In this document: positions 18,920 through 27,715 of the stretch, piece after piece
How positions within the stretch are numbered: position 1 is the first letter of the stretch
How the letters are laid out: the number at the start of each line of letters is the position of its first letter
Virus record (IMG/VR): IMGVR_UViG_3300047563_000022
Coordinates: 1 to 35,677 of that record
Direction: 5' to 3' (one strand)
Length of the DNA stretch: 35,677 bases
Source: a virus
Made by a program: the position numbers and the translations under genes
Notes under the pieces: model-generated
The model's database searches: none
Told to the model about the DNA's origin: nothing
The model's input: the letters and a program-made list of their open reading frames with translations, nothing else

Positions 18920-19168
18920 TTAGATAGTTGCTGCTTTTACGGCCCACATTGCAGCTTCTTCAGCGGAAGTCATAGCTAAAGATTTTAATCTTAACCATTC
19001 TTTCAATTTAGCATCATGCCATTCAGGATTATTAGCAGCTTGATTTACTAAATCAATAAACTTTGCTGCTGAGTTTTTAAGTTCTGTAATGTACTCATCT
19101 CCGGTTACATTAAAATCTGTACGAACTCTTTGTTTTCCTAATGTTTTGATTTATTGAGTCTGTTCCAT
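18920..19168 (-). pseudogene. DUF7681 (Acb2/Tad1-like) small protein interrupted by in-frame TAA
   Basis: An ATG at 19168 starts MEQTQ, then an in-frame TAA (19151-19153), then the same frame continues IKTLGKQRVRTDFNVTGDEY and ends TSAEEAAMWAVKAATI before TAA at 18920-18922. The whole would be 82 residues. The second part has the 'GxxRVRTDFN ... AEEAAMWAVKAAT' signature of a widespread small phage protein that I associate with the Acb2/Tad1 hairpin domain; those proteins bind cyclic nucleotide signals of CBASS and Thoeris defences. No ATG, GTG or TTG precedes the conserved part after the TAA. CAA to TAA is one transition. The gene starts 7 bases after the upstream stop and ends before a terminator, so its setting looks normal. 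Options are a recent nonsense mutation, readthrough or a sequence error. The family name is from memory. Confidence 0.6.
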
Positions 19169-19175
19169 ATTTAAA

Positions 19176-20108
19176 TTAACGTGGTTTTTTGTTTACAGGT
19201 TTCTTCAACCCTTCCTGCATACGGGCTTTAAGTGATACAACAACATCTGAGTTTTCTTCATCTTTAAAGAAGAAGGTAGTTTCTTCAAGTGTGTTACCTA
19301 TCAATTTATTGGTCTCAGCATCAAAGTATTTGTTACCTATTACTTTCATAACTCCGGTATTCACCATTGTTTTAATCCAGTAATGTGTTTCAAGGTCTGT
19401 GTTGTTGTAAGTTTCAATAAACACTTTAGAATTGGTTTCTGATTGTTTTCTTAATGCTTCAATTCTTAAATCATCTGCATTAACACCAGTAAATTCTCGT
19501 GGGTCTATACCTAATAAGGTGAGCATCATTGTGACCTTTGTAGGTTCTGGTTTGATGGTTAGGTATATTTGCATTGCGGCATCTTTTTCGTCTGATTTCT
19601 TGGTGTTCTTTTTAACTACCTCGGTTTTGTCAAAGATGTAGAACTCAATCAAAGCATTACCATCCGCTTCTTCTTTGTTTGGTGCTACATACGGATGTTT
19701 GATAGCATGTTTGTAGCGTACATAATCCATCAAATTTATTGGCATGTTAGATTTTGATGGATCTTTAGGATCGAAAGATATATCCTTATCATTATCAATT
19801 AATAATCCGATTTCCAACACTCTCCCGGTATTGTGTGGTATTTGCGTATCAATATCTACAAAAAACGCTGTTACTTTTTTACGAAATTCTCTGTCATCGG
19901 GTGGAGTATCTATAAGTGCTGGCATTAGTATGGCTTCTTCTATAAAGCTTAATCCTGATGCTACTTTTTTAGAAGATACGTTTTCCCAATAAGAGCCAAT
20001 TGATTTTTTAGAGGTAGCAAAGAAATCTTCAATATCCTTACCCTGTGCACGGCTTAGGAACGAACCTGCTCTAAATATTGTTACTGTTCTGCTGTTACGA
20101 TGTGACAT
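19176..20108 (-). CDS. Conserved post-capsid phage protein, 310 aa
   Basis: I start it at MSHRNSRTVTIFRAGSFLSR (20108). A TTG start seven codons earlier would lie inside a promoter -7 box. The protein is charged and mixed alpha/beta, with a central KKNTKKSDEKDAAMQIYLTI region and a basic tail KKPVNKKPR. No membrane, signal or enzyme motif was found. It follows the capsid gene but is separated from it by a terminator and its own promoter, so it is transcribed separately, with the small interrupted gene behind it. In crAss-like genomes an unassigned protein commonly follows the capsid gene. I cannot give a function. Confidence 0.6.
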   Translation of the reverse strand: MSHRNSRTVTIFRAGSFLSRAQGKDIEDFFATSKKSIGSYWENVSSKKVASGLSFIEEAILMPALIDTPPDDREFRKKVTAFFVDIDTQIPHNTGRVLEIGLLIDNDKDISFDPKDPSKSNMPINLMDYVRYKHAIKHPYVAPNKEEADGNALIEFYIFDKTEVVKKNTKKSDEKDAAMQIYLTIKPEPTKVTMMLTLLGIDPREFTGVNADDLRIEALRKQSETNSKVFIETYNNTDLETHYWIKTMVNTGVMKVIGNKYFDAETNKLIGNTLEETTFFFKDEENSDVVVSLKARMQEGLKKPVNKKPR

Positions 20109-20126
20109 ATAATGTAGTTTTATTCG

Positions 20127-20157
20127 CAAATGTAGTTTACTTATTTGATATTCTAAA
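20127..20157 (-). promoter_or_regulatory. Bacteroidota-type promoter upstream of the 310-aa gene
   Basis: On the minus strand, TTTA (20157-20154), a 19-base spacer and TACATTTG (20134-20127), followed by C, fit the Bacteroidota -33/-7 pattern with one -33 mismatch. It lies just after the terminator of the capsid gene and gives a leader of only about 12 bases before the ATG at 20108. Confidence 0.62.
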
Positions 20158-20163
20158 TAAAAA

Positions 20164-20185
20164 TCCCCCTGATTTCTCAGAGGGA
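20164..20185 (-). terminator. Terminator after the major capsid gene
   Basis: Bases 20164-20172 and 20177-20185 form an 8-of-9 bp stem (TCCCCCTGA with TCAGAGGGA) with a 4-base loop. On the minus strand it runs into TTTTTATTT. It begins 44 bases after the capsid stop. It would free the highly expressed capsid message from the genes behind it. Confidence 0.78.
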
Positions 20186-20228
20186 CTTTACTACATACAG
20201 AGAACAGTAAACTATTCTATGTGTGTTA

Positions 20229-21746
20229 TTACAATCCGGCAACACATTGCATGTCGAAACATCTGTTTGCACGAAGTATTTGGATACCTGCAGATTTCAT
20301 ACGAACGTATGCACTCTTATCTTGGTCGGTACTTAAAATCTTATTACCTTCTCCACCAGAGTTACCTACTGCTAAGTTCACACTACGAGGAGTTGGAGTA
20401 AGACCTTTAATCATACCGTCAATGTAAGAACGTCCTTTTTGAGCTACGTGTTGAATGTTTGGTTGTCCATCAACATCACTATCATCCAAGAACACCATAC
20501 GATAAGATTCAAGTGGTAAACCACTCTCAGGATGAAGCGGAGATGCTAATGCCACACGTCCTGTGTTGAATGTTTGGTTCAACTTCACTTTGATAGTATA
20601 ACCATCAATGTGGTAGAATGTATCAAAGAATCCACCTAATGCTAAGTTCCTACCTGTACCAGTTACGAATTTAGATGCTATATCACCTGCACCTAATGGC
20701 CCAAGAACAGTTGCACCAGCATCTTTCATTGCACGGTCAAACTCTCTCATACCACCAGTACCAGTCATAAGGGTCAAACTCATATTACCGCTATCATTCT
20801 GACCAAATAACGCATCACCCACTTTGTTGGCGATAGTGTTATAAGTTAATTTAGAGTAAGTAGATTTGTTTGCAATTTGCTCTAATAAACCTGAACCAGT
20901 AGGTACAACTTTACCAGTGTACAAATCTTTCAATGGTATAGTACCATCACTTAATCTGTTGTAGCGTGAATACCAGTAGAAGTGTTCGCAATCTTCCATC
21001 CAGCGTTTTTCAAACTGCCACATGAAGTAATCCATCCACACATCGGTTTCGCCTTTGTCTGTTTGAATTTTAATCTTCATAAACTTGTTTGCTGCATTAC
21101 CTGCCCAAGACATCCCAGTACGCATAAAAGACATTTGGTTCTTGAACAAACCGGGCATTACCATTTTACTGTCGGTAGTACGAGATTCACTCTCAGCTAC
21201 AGAAGTAAACAATTCAATCCATTTAGTACCTTGTGCAGTTTGATCTACAGGACAAGCATCTAATGGGCCAGCAGGGTTTAATTGGCACTTGTAACGGTAT
21301 CCTCCTGTTGGTAATGGTTCACCGTCTTCAAGTACATAAGCTTGAATACCTCTTTCTGATTGAATGGTATAAAACCTTTTAATCCAGTTGTCACCAAATA
21401 TAAGGTAAAAAGGTTGGTTACCTAAACCGGGTTTGTCACCTGCAACATACAAGCTATCATATACGATAGATGCTTTGTTATCACGGCCCATAACAGGATA
21501 AGTGAATTGTACGTCATCAATCTCAATAGCTGAACGACTATTACCATAACCTACACCACCCATTGTCATGGTAGATATTGGAAATGATTTGTTGTAATCG
21601 CCTAAGATATAGGTTAATTTTTTAGTTAGTTCAGAAGGAGACCCCTGACGTTGATGATAGAAGTTGGTTTCATCTAACATACTCTTAGCATCAAATATAG
21701 ACTCCTGTACCTGATATTTAATGCCGGGATAAACTTGATTTGACAT
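20229..21746 (-). CDS. Major capsid protein, 505 aa
   Basis: The segments YWYSRYNRLSDGTIPLKDLY and GSGLLEQIANKSTYSKLTYN, and the overall length of 505 residues, match what I know of crAss-like capsid proteins of the HK97 fold. The protein is glycine- and aromatic-rich with few charged clusters. It follows the scaffold-like gene by 28 bases and is followed by a terminator, as expected for a strongly expressed gene. About 11 copies of pentamer/hexamer shells are not something the sequence can show; the role as main head protein comes from family resemblance and the order TerL, portal, scaffold, capsid. Confidence 0.88.
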   Translation of the reverse strand: MSNQVYPGIKYQVQESIFDAKSMLDETNFYHQRQGSPSELTKKLTYILGDYNKSFPISTMTMGGVGYGNSRSAIEIDDVQFTYPVMGRDNKASIVYDSLYVAGDKPGLGNQPFYLIFGDNWIKRFYTIQSERGIQAYVLEDGEPLPTGGYRYKCQLNPAGPLDACPVDQTAQGTKWIELFTSVAESESRTTDSKMVMPGLFKNQMSFMRTGMSWAGNAANKFMKIKIQTDKGETDVWMDYFMWQFEKRWMEDCEHFYWYSRYNRLSDGTIPLKDLYTGKVVPTGSGLLEQIANKSTYSKLTYNTIANKVGDALFGQNDSGNMSLTLMTGTGGMREFDRAMKDAGATVLGPLGAGDIASKFVTGTGRNLALGGFFDTFYHIDGYTIKVKLNQTFNTGRVALASPLHPESGLPLESYRMVFLDDSDVDGQPNIQHVAQKGRSYIDGMIKGLTPTPRSVNLAVGNSGGEGNKILSTDQDKSAYVRMKSAGIQILRANRCFDMQCVAGL

Positions 21747-21774
21747 TGTTAAAATTTAATTGTGAATTAATAAT

Positions 21775-22926
21775 TTAAAGTTCTCCCAAAGGTATATAAC
21801 CTTTATTAGGATTTGGTGTATCTGCTGTTTTTAATCCTGTACTTGCTGCCTTTTTTACAGTCGCTTTCAATCTCTGTACAGTTTGAGTCTTTGCTTCTTT
21901 TTGTACTAAAGCTTTTAAATCGCCTTTTACAAACTGAAAGTACTGAGACTCTAATACCTCTTTAAGGTTTTCACCTATTTCATTGACAACATAAAATTTA
22001 CCATTGTCAAATCTAAGGTTCTGTTTAATGAACTCATTAAACTGTGCTTTCTTAGCATCAGCTATGATAAAATTTAGATTACCTTCTGTAATATTCTTTC
22101 CTATGGTAGTAGTTATACCATTGACTGCTGCTTGAAATTGAGCTTGTTCATCACGTTGAGCTTCTTCCAATGCCTTCATTTGATTAGCTTGTGCTTGCTT
22201 TTTAGAATTATATGCAACTGTAGCTTTTTCAGTAAGAACATTATCCTTAATATACTTGGCTATTGTAGCATCTGCAACATCTGCAGGTACTCCTTTATCA
22301 ATCAAATCTTGTTTAAGTACATTGGTTTGTAAGTCTATACTACCATTAAATGTATTCTCATCTGGTAATACGAATGTACGCTCTGCGAAGAAGTCGTCAT
22401 CACTTCCACCACTTTCTCTATGTAGGAAATAAGCGTATGCTCTTGGGTCGGAAGTTTTAAGATAATCTTCAAACTTCTTAGTAGCATCTTCTCTTACAGC
22501 TTTTTCACGAATGGCTACACCTTCAGGTGAAAGTGGATCTGTGTCCCCATATTCTACTTGTACAGGTTCTCCTGTAATTTGTTCTACCTGTGCAAAAAAG
22601 TCTTCTGTATCTAGTTCATAATCTGGATTAGGGTCATCTGTTGCTGGAGTATCGGGTATTTTAGTAACTTTACCATCAGCATCTTTTTCATATCCATCTT
22701 GCAAAGTACCATCAGCATTTACATCTTTTACTACAGCCGGTGGAGTATCTACTACAGGTGGAATCTGTGAAATATCCGGTGGTTTAGGTGTCCCATCTCC
22801 ACTCTGTATGGCAGGTGGTGTATCTGATAAGTTATCCAATTCTGTTAAAGACATTGGTAATGTACCACCACCGCCTTCATCGGGAGCGGTAATATCATAC
22901 TGAAATCTGTTTAATTTAATGTTCAT
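21775..22926 (-). CDS. Scaffold-like head assembly protein, 383 aa
   Basis: The N-terminal 120 residues are very acidic and Pro/Asp-rich (e.g. DTPATDDPNPDYELDTEDFF) and probably disordered. From about residue 225 the protein is helical and Lys/Gln/Ala-rich (KKQAQANQMKALEEAQRDEQ), consistent with a coiled coil. The C-terminus is basic (KATVKKAASTG). This acidic-then-coiled-coil-then-basic plan, and its place between portal and capsid genes, is typical of phage scaffolds, which bind capsid through a basic C-terminal helix. No protease motif was seen. Alternative: an internal head protein. Confidence 0.68.
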   Translation of the reverse strand: MNIKLNRFQYDITAPDEGGGGTLPMSLTELDNLSDTPPAIQSGDGTPKPPDISQIPPVVDTPPAVVKDVNADGTLQDGYEKDADGKVTKIPDTPATDDPNPDYELDTEDFFAQVEQITGEPVQVEYGDTDPLSPEGVAIREKAVREDATKKFEDYLKTSDPRAYAYFLHRESGGSDDDFFAERTFVLPDENTFNGSIDLQTNVLKQDLIDKGVPADVADATIAKYIKDNVLTEKATVAYNSKKQAQANQMKALEEAQRDEQAQFQAAVNGITTTIGKNITEGNLNFIIADAKKAQFNEFIKQNLRFDNGKFYVVNEIGENLKEVLESQYFQFVKGDLKALVQKEAKTQTVQRLKATVKKAASTGLKTADTPNPNKGYIPLGEL

Positions 22927-22937
22927 TGTATGTATGT

Positions 22938-25376
22938 TTATTGTTTACGATTTAACTGTATTTTTTGTCGTTCTAATTTAGCTTTATCTGTTTGTGCTTG
23001 AGCTTGCAAAGCTAATTGTTTTTCCTTTAAGCTTATATCTACTTGATGTTTAGCTAATCTATCCGCTCTATCATTGGTAACCTGTTCACGTTTTTGTGCC
23101 AGTTTATCACGTTCAAGTTGAGTTTTAGCCACTTCTTGTGCATCAGGAATCCCATTATCATTACTGTCTCCGTCTTGGAATGTAAAGGTATTAAATTCTC
23201 CTTTAATCATTTCAATATCTTCTTTACGGTCATACTCAGCATTCATAAACTGTGTATCCAACAATTTCTCATACTCCATAAATTGTTTCTTACGTTCATC
23301 TAATTGTTTGGCTGCTTCTTGTTCAGACTCTTGATTTTGTTGTGCAACTTGGTCTTGTATTTGTTCAATACGTTTAAGTTTCTGTTTTAGTTCTGATAAA
23401 TTTTGAGTTTGTAATACTTCAAGTATAGTAGAAGGTTTTACTTGATTTTGTATCATAGCTTGTACATTGGCTTCTACTTTATTCTTAATAGCAATAGCTT
23501 CTGATGAAGATTCTAAAAATATACCCAATTCAGCATTACAGTATTCATTAGCATCTATATTTATTACTTCGTTTCCTACTTCTGTATCATACCATATTTT
23601 ACGAACTCCCGATACATTCGTAAACTTAGATAAATCTATCAAACCCTGTAACTCTTTTTCTGTAAACTCTTCAAACAAATTGAATATCATATCTGTGATT
23701 ACAGTAGATTGGAATACCGCTCTTTCGTTTACACCCTGTAAGTCTGAAGCATAAGTTTGTCCTTTTCTTTGACGGTTTATACCTATAATGTCATCCCATT
23801 GTTGTTTGAAATAACTTTGCAACTCTATGAGTTGGCTTATACTATCAAATAGTGTCATGTCGAGAACCTGATATTGGTTCCAACTTTTATCTACACCTAT
23901 TTGGTTACGGTTTAGTAAACCATATCCTAATGCTTCTGAGTAATAAAAGAATTTCTCTTCATCCCAATCTCCTTCATTAGGTATGGCATTTTGGTCTATT
24001 AATAGTATTTTACCTTTAGATTTGGCTATCGTTAGTTCCAATGTACGTGTAACTATGATGTACATAATCTGAAACGGTAAACCTATTTCCATTACAGATA
24101 TATTTTCAGCATGTGTGTCTGAATATTTGCGACCGTTGTATGATAGTTTACAAGTACTGAAATTGTTCATAGCATTACGTTGTATAGGCAACGCTCTTAG
24201 TTTAACAAACATATCTAACCCTATTCTCCAACCTTCATATACCTCGTTCACCCACATCCATTCTACCTTTTCTCCCATAGCAGTATTTACAGTATAATCT
24301 TCATCTACTGTACTCTCTTCCAGTTGTCCAGTTTCAGGATTAATGTAAGATAAGAATCCAATCTTCTTACGTCCTTTCCATTGTACATGCCATACTGGTA
24401 CTTTGCTGTAAGTTTCAGCAGTTGAATAATTTTCTGTGAGGAAACTAAGAAAATTATCTGGTGTAGAATATATAGCTGTGGACATTATTTTAATGTTGTC
24501 TTCTTCCTTTAATTCATCATAAAATCTATCTACAACATCTGAAGCTGTAAGAAATCTTTTTACACAAACCCACTCTGCATCTTCCACATAAGTAACCTCC
24601 GGAGATTTATCATACTCAATCATAAGTGGGGATACTCTCTCGTATGTAATGTTATCAAAGTCCACTGCTTTGTATGAATAGGATTGACCGGCTATTAACC
24701 AATCTTTAAACATTCGCAGAAATTTAGGACGAATATCGTGCTCACGTATAGCACGCTTTAACCAACGCTGTGCTTGTATAGCTACCTTATCTCTATATGA
24801 ACCGTGAAACTCTTCTTGTATTTGTTCTGGGTATTGTATATTATCCATAGCATCCTGAATAGCTTTAGCTGCTTCTTCAGAAACAGGTTGTCCATTTTGG
24901 TCAGTCATATCTTGTTGAGCAAGCTGTTGCTGTAATGCTAATTGAAAATACTTCTGTACATTCTGTTGTACTTTAGCATTCAATTGCTCCATATAATTTG
25001 AATAACCTTCATCTCCCAAATTATTTACTTGGTATATAAATGGTCTTCGAGTATACTCAGCCATTAACAAATCTAAGTTGGTTCTTAGGATGGTTACCGG
25101 TCTTACTTTAGCAGGAAATACTTTATGTGCAGGTATCTTTGCAGATAACGGGTCAGTAATATGAGCAAACCATTTAAGTGGAAATTTGTTGTTATATACT
25201 TCATACAACATCTTTAAATCCTGCTTATGGGTAGGCCCATTGGTATAATTGAAATTGGATAGATTAATGTAATAATTTACATTCTTCTTAAACCATTCTT
25301 GTTGTTTAGCTTGTTTGTCTGCCCAAGATAAAATCTGAACAGGTTTACCACCTAATGTTACTTCAGTACTTTCCAT
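22938..25376 (-). CDS. Portal protein, 812 aa
   Basis: The 812-residue protein directly follows TerL. Its N-terminal two thirds are mixed alpha/beta with many Trp/Tyr (WMWVNEVYEGWRIGLDMFVK near 370-390), as in portal core and clip domains. The last 200 residues are long Gln/Glu/Lys coiled coil (DERKKQFMEYEKLL; KAKLERQKIQLNRKQ), matching the barrel end of long portals. Between the helices, residues about 735-749 read DGDSNDNGIPDAQEV, a textbook Ca2+-binding loop of the EF-hand/thrombospondin type. The portal forms the ring through which DNA is packaged. A promoter-like site lies 17 bases upstream of its ATG, inside the end of TerL. Confidence 0.85.
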   Translation of the reverse strand: MESTEVTLGGKPVQILSWADKQAKQQEWFKKNVNYYINLSNFNYTNGPTHKQDLKMLYEVYNNKFPLKWFAHITDPLSAKIPAHKVFPAKVRPVTILRTNLDLLMAEYTRRPFIYQVNNLGDEGYSNYMEQLNAKVQQNVQKYFQLALQQQLAQQDMTDQNGQPVSEEAAKAIQDAMDNIQYPEQIQEEFHGSYRDKVAIQAQRWLKRAIREHDIRPKFLRMFKDWLIAGQSYSYKAVDFDNITYERVSPLMIEYDKSPEVTYVEDAEWVCVKRFLTASDVVDRFYDELKEEDNIKIMSTAIYSTPDNFLSFLTENYSTAETYSKVPVWHVQWKGRKKIGFLSYINPETGQLEESTVDEDYTVNTAMGEKVEWMWVNEVYEGWRIGLDMFVKLRALPIQRNAMNNFSTCKLSYNGRKYSDTHAENISVMEIGLPFQIMYIIVTRTLELTIAKSKGKILLIDQNAIPNEGDWDEEKFFYYSEALGYGLLNRNQIGVDKSWNQYQVLDMTLFDSISQLIELQSYFKQQWDDIIGINRQRKGQTYASDLQGVNERAVFQSTVITDMIFNLFEEFTEKELQGLIDLSKFTNVSGVRKIWYDTEVGNEVINIDANEYCNAELGIFLESSSEAIAIKNKVEANVQAMIQNQVKPSTILEVLQTQNLSELKQKLKRIEQIQDQVAQQNQESEQEAAKQLDERKKQFMEYEKLLDTQFMNAEYDRKEDIEMIKGEFNTFTFQDGDSNDNGIPDAQEVAKTQLERDKLAQKREQVTNDRADRLAKHQVDISLKEKQLALQAQAQTDKAKLERQKIQLNRKQ

Positions 25377-25392
25377 ACTTTAAAATTTGTGT

Positions 25393-25423
25393 CAAAGTTA
25401 ATACATTGTTGTAACTCCATCAA
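25393..25423 (-). promoter_or_regulatory. Promoter-like site before the portal gene
   Basis: On the minus strand, TTG (25423-25421), a 20-base spacer and TAACTTTG (25400-25393) match the Bacteroidota -33/-7 pattern. The -7 box overlaps the TerL stop codon, and the ATG of portal follows 17 bases later. The same TAACTTTG occurs before the first late gene at 29438-29445. Confidence 0.52.
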
Positions 25424-27500
25424 CACTTCCTGCCCCAGCAAATAACGTTCTTGAATAAAAATCTGATTGTTTCTTCTTTGAAGTCATCTTACGTGTGATA
25501 TTCTCTTTAAGCATAAACATGGCTATAAGACATGCTGATAAACGGTCTGTGTTTGTGTCAGGCCCTGCTTTACGCATCTCACGTAATAATCCTAAGTCAT
25601 ATATCTTATGAATATTCAATACCTGATTACCATTCTCATCTACACCTCTTTGCTCAGTATGCCAATCTTCAAGATAAGTCATACCTAATCTTTTACGTTC
25701 AGTAGTCATATTCATTAGATATGATCTGTTCTTGGTCTTAGATGCAATCTCTTTATTATGTAACATCTCAGGTTCAAACTCAACTTTGTGCATTATTCTT
25801 TTCTCTTTAGCATAATCAACTACACCTTGTCCACCTCCGCTAATCTCCCCTTGCACTGTACAGTTATAATAATCTGCGAGCATAAATAAATTTTCATAGC
25901 ATGTTTTAAGTTTACCCGGTCTGCCTACAAACCACGCTACAGGTAACTGTGCAAATGAAGGGTCAATGTTATTGTCTTGTTTGAACACATATACCGCAAA
26001 TAGTGAGGTACGATCTTGTGCATCCTCTTTGTAGTAGGCATCGAATACAACTTGATACATTCCTTTAGGTACATGTCCTGTTTGATCTTGGTATGGTCGT
26101 TCACATATAGTTATACACCCAGATAAGTCTGAATTGTCCATAGATTTATGAGGGAACTCTAATATAGGTTTAGCATAATCTTTTGATTGTATCACAAACT
26201 CTATACCGTTTAAAGCATCTGTACTATTGGAATGTATAAGTTGTCCGTAACGTATTAATGATTGCAATGCTTGTGAAGATTGTATTCTATTTATTTGTGC
26301 ATCAACTTCAGCAATATTGAAGCCATTGGAGTTTAAACGTTGGAATGCTTCCGATGGAACTCTCGGAAATTCTGCTTTACGTCTATCTAATGCTTTAGGG
26401 TCTTTAGACTTCTTCTTCTTTTCACGTTCTACATCATCTGCGGCTATCGCTGACTTTATATCACAGTTACCCGCTTCGTCGTGGTATAAAAAGTTGGCAC
26501 GATAGCACGGTACAAAGTATCCACAAGTAGATGCAGCTCCATTTTCCCATACATTTGGAAATGCTAACATATCCCACTGTTCGGGATTGTAGAATACATC
26601 CTCTAAACCTTCAATACCAGAGCCTTCCTCACCACCTGTACCGAATACACTTATTTGACCGGTATAAAAATCTCCATCACTTACAGAACCCATACATACC
26701 TCAAGTGCTTGTTTAAGGTTTGGAAAAGAACCTCCTTCTTCAAATACAATTTTACGTCCACTCTTACCTCTTGTTTTATGCGGATTATCTACAACCACTC
26801 CCATAATTTCTGATAATGAACCATGTTCAAATCCACTTGCATCAAGGTAAGATGCTTTTTGATGTAACAATGTATTCTTTTTTTGTCTGTTCTGTTTCCA
26901 ATAAGGTATATGTTGGTTTACAAAATCTAAACCCTCTTGTACTTTGTTTAAAATGCCATCTTTGGTTAAATATTGTTCTACTGCTGCAAAGTAGTATGAC
27001 TTACTACCTTCAATGAAATTGTAATTGTATATACCATCTGCTGCTTCCATATATGAGAACCCTGCTCTACGAGTTTTAGCACAAGACAAATGTTTACCGC
27101 CCGGTGATGTTATACCCATAAATGTACCCCCATTCCATGCTATATGTTTAAACCTCCACCATTCATATTGCATCTCAGTAAATTTTGGAAAATCTAATAT
27201 CTTGTCTGTTACACGTTTAGATACTGCCCCATGTTTATCTTTATTTTCCGCAAATGCTTTGGCAGCTACTTTATCGTCCACTTTCCACATAGGAAAGAAG
27301 TTAAGATAGAAGTAGTATCTACCCGGTATCCACGTATCTCCAACTTTATACCCTTCTCTACATCTCTTATCTTGTAACTCCCAGTAATCAAAATAATCTT
27401 TAGAACCTCTTGGTGCTAAACAATACCTTCCACCATTATTTCTAAAGTCAATTGCTGCTTCAGAAAAATATCTTGTATTTACTAAATTATGCCATGCCAT
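25398..27500 (-). CDS. terL: Terminase large subunit, 700 aa
   Basis: This protein is the ATP-driven DNA packaging motor and headful nuclease. The ATPase part has an atypical Walker A, KTRRAGFSY (about residues 142-150), with Arg where Gly/Lys is usual, as in crAss-like terminases. Walker B is IVFEEG (251-256) with the catalytic glutamate. The nuclease part begins near YQVVFDAYYKED (D487), a first metal-binding Asp of an RNase H-like fold. Later acidic patches include GEISGGGQGVVDYAKEK and DRLSACLIAMFML. Its start overlaps the stop of the Zn-ribbon gene (TAATG), and the portal follows. Length 700 is normal for this group. Confidence 0.92.
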   Translation of the reverse strand: MAWHNLVNTRYFSEAAIDFRNNGGRYCLAPRGSKDYFDYWELQDKRCREGYKVGDTWIPGRYYFYLNFFPMWKVDDKVAAKAFAENKDKHGAVSKRVTDKILDFPKFTEMQYEWWRFKHIAWNGGTFMGITSPGGKHLSCAKTRRAGFSYMEAADGIYNYNFIEGSKSYYFAAVEQYLTKDGILNKVQEGLDFVNQHIPYWKQNRQKKNTLLHQKASYLDASGFEHGSLSEIMGVVVDNPHKTRGKSGRKIVFEEGGSFPNLKQALEVCMGSVSDGDFYTGQISVFGTGGEEGSGIEGLEDVFYNPEQWDMLAFPNVWENGAASTCGYFVPCYRANFLYHDEAGNCDIKSAIAADDVEREKKKKSKDPKALDRRKAEFPRVPSEAFQRLNSNGFNIAEVDAQINRIQSSQALQSLIRYGQLIHSNSTDALNGIEFVIQSKDYAKPILEFPHKSMDNSDLSGCITICERPYQDQTGHVPKGMYQVVFDAYYKEDAQDRTSLFAVYVFKQDNNIDPSFAQLPVAWFVGRPGKLKTCYENLFMLADYYNCTVQGEISGGGQGVVDYAKEKRIMHKVEFEPEMLHNKEIASKTKNRSYLMNMTTERKRLGMTYLEDWHTEQRGVDENGNQVLNIHKIYDLGLLREMRKAGPDTNTDRLSACLIAMFMLKENITRKMTSKKKQSDFYSRTLFAGAGSVDGVTTMY

Positions 27501-27715
27501 TACTTTTTAGTTTTAATCTTAATTATCTTATATACCACATGATTACCTTTACACTTATTACATTGTACTATAGGTAACTTATACTCCTCAACAGTACTAG
27601 TGAGTTTCATTGCTACAGTTTCTTGAACCTGTATAAATGTGGACGTACATATTGTGCAGGAACAATCCAATACCATCCACCGTATACCTATCCACATTGA
27701 TGAGCTATTTACCAT
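27500..27715 (-). CDS. Small Cys-rich zinc-ribbon-like protein, 71 aa
   Basis: Two Cys pairs are visible: DCSCTIC at about residues 17-23 and CNKC at about 52-55. They are separated by about 30 residues with beta character, as in a small zinc ribbon. The C-terminus is basic (VVYKIIKIKTKK). It overlaps the upstream gene by 11 bases and TerL by one, so it is translated as part of the packaging unit. It may assist DNA recognition during packaging. The family is not recognised, and an internal start (M12 or so) is possible. Confidence 0.6.
   Translation of the reverse strand: MVNSSSMWIGIRWMVLDCSCTICTSTFIQVQETVAMKLTSTVEEYKLPIVQCNKCKGNHVVYKIIKIKTKK

Noticed and set aside
20109-20129. TTG start adding seven residues to the 310-aa gene
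   Set aside because: The TTG lies within the TACATTTG promoter box, and a good ATG follows directly.
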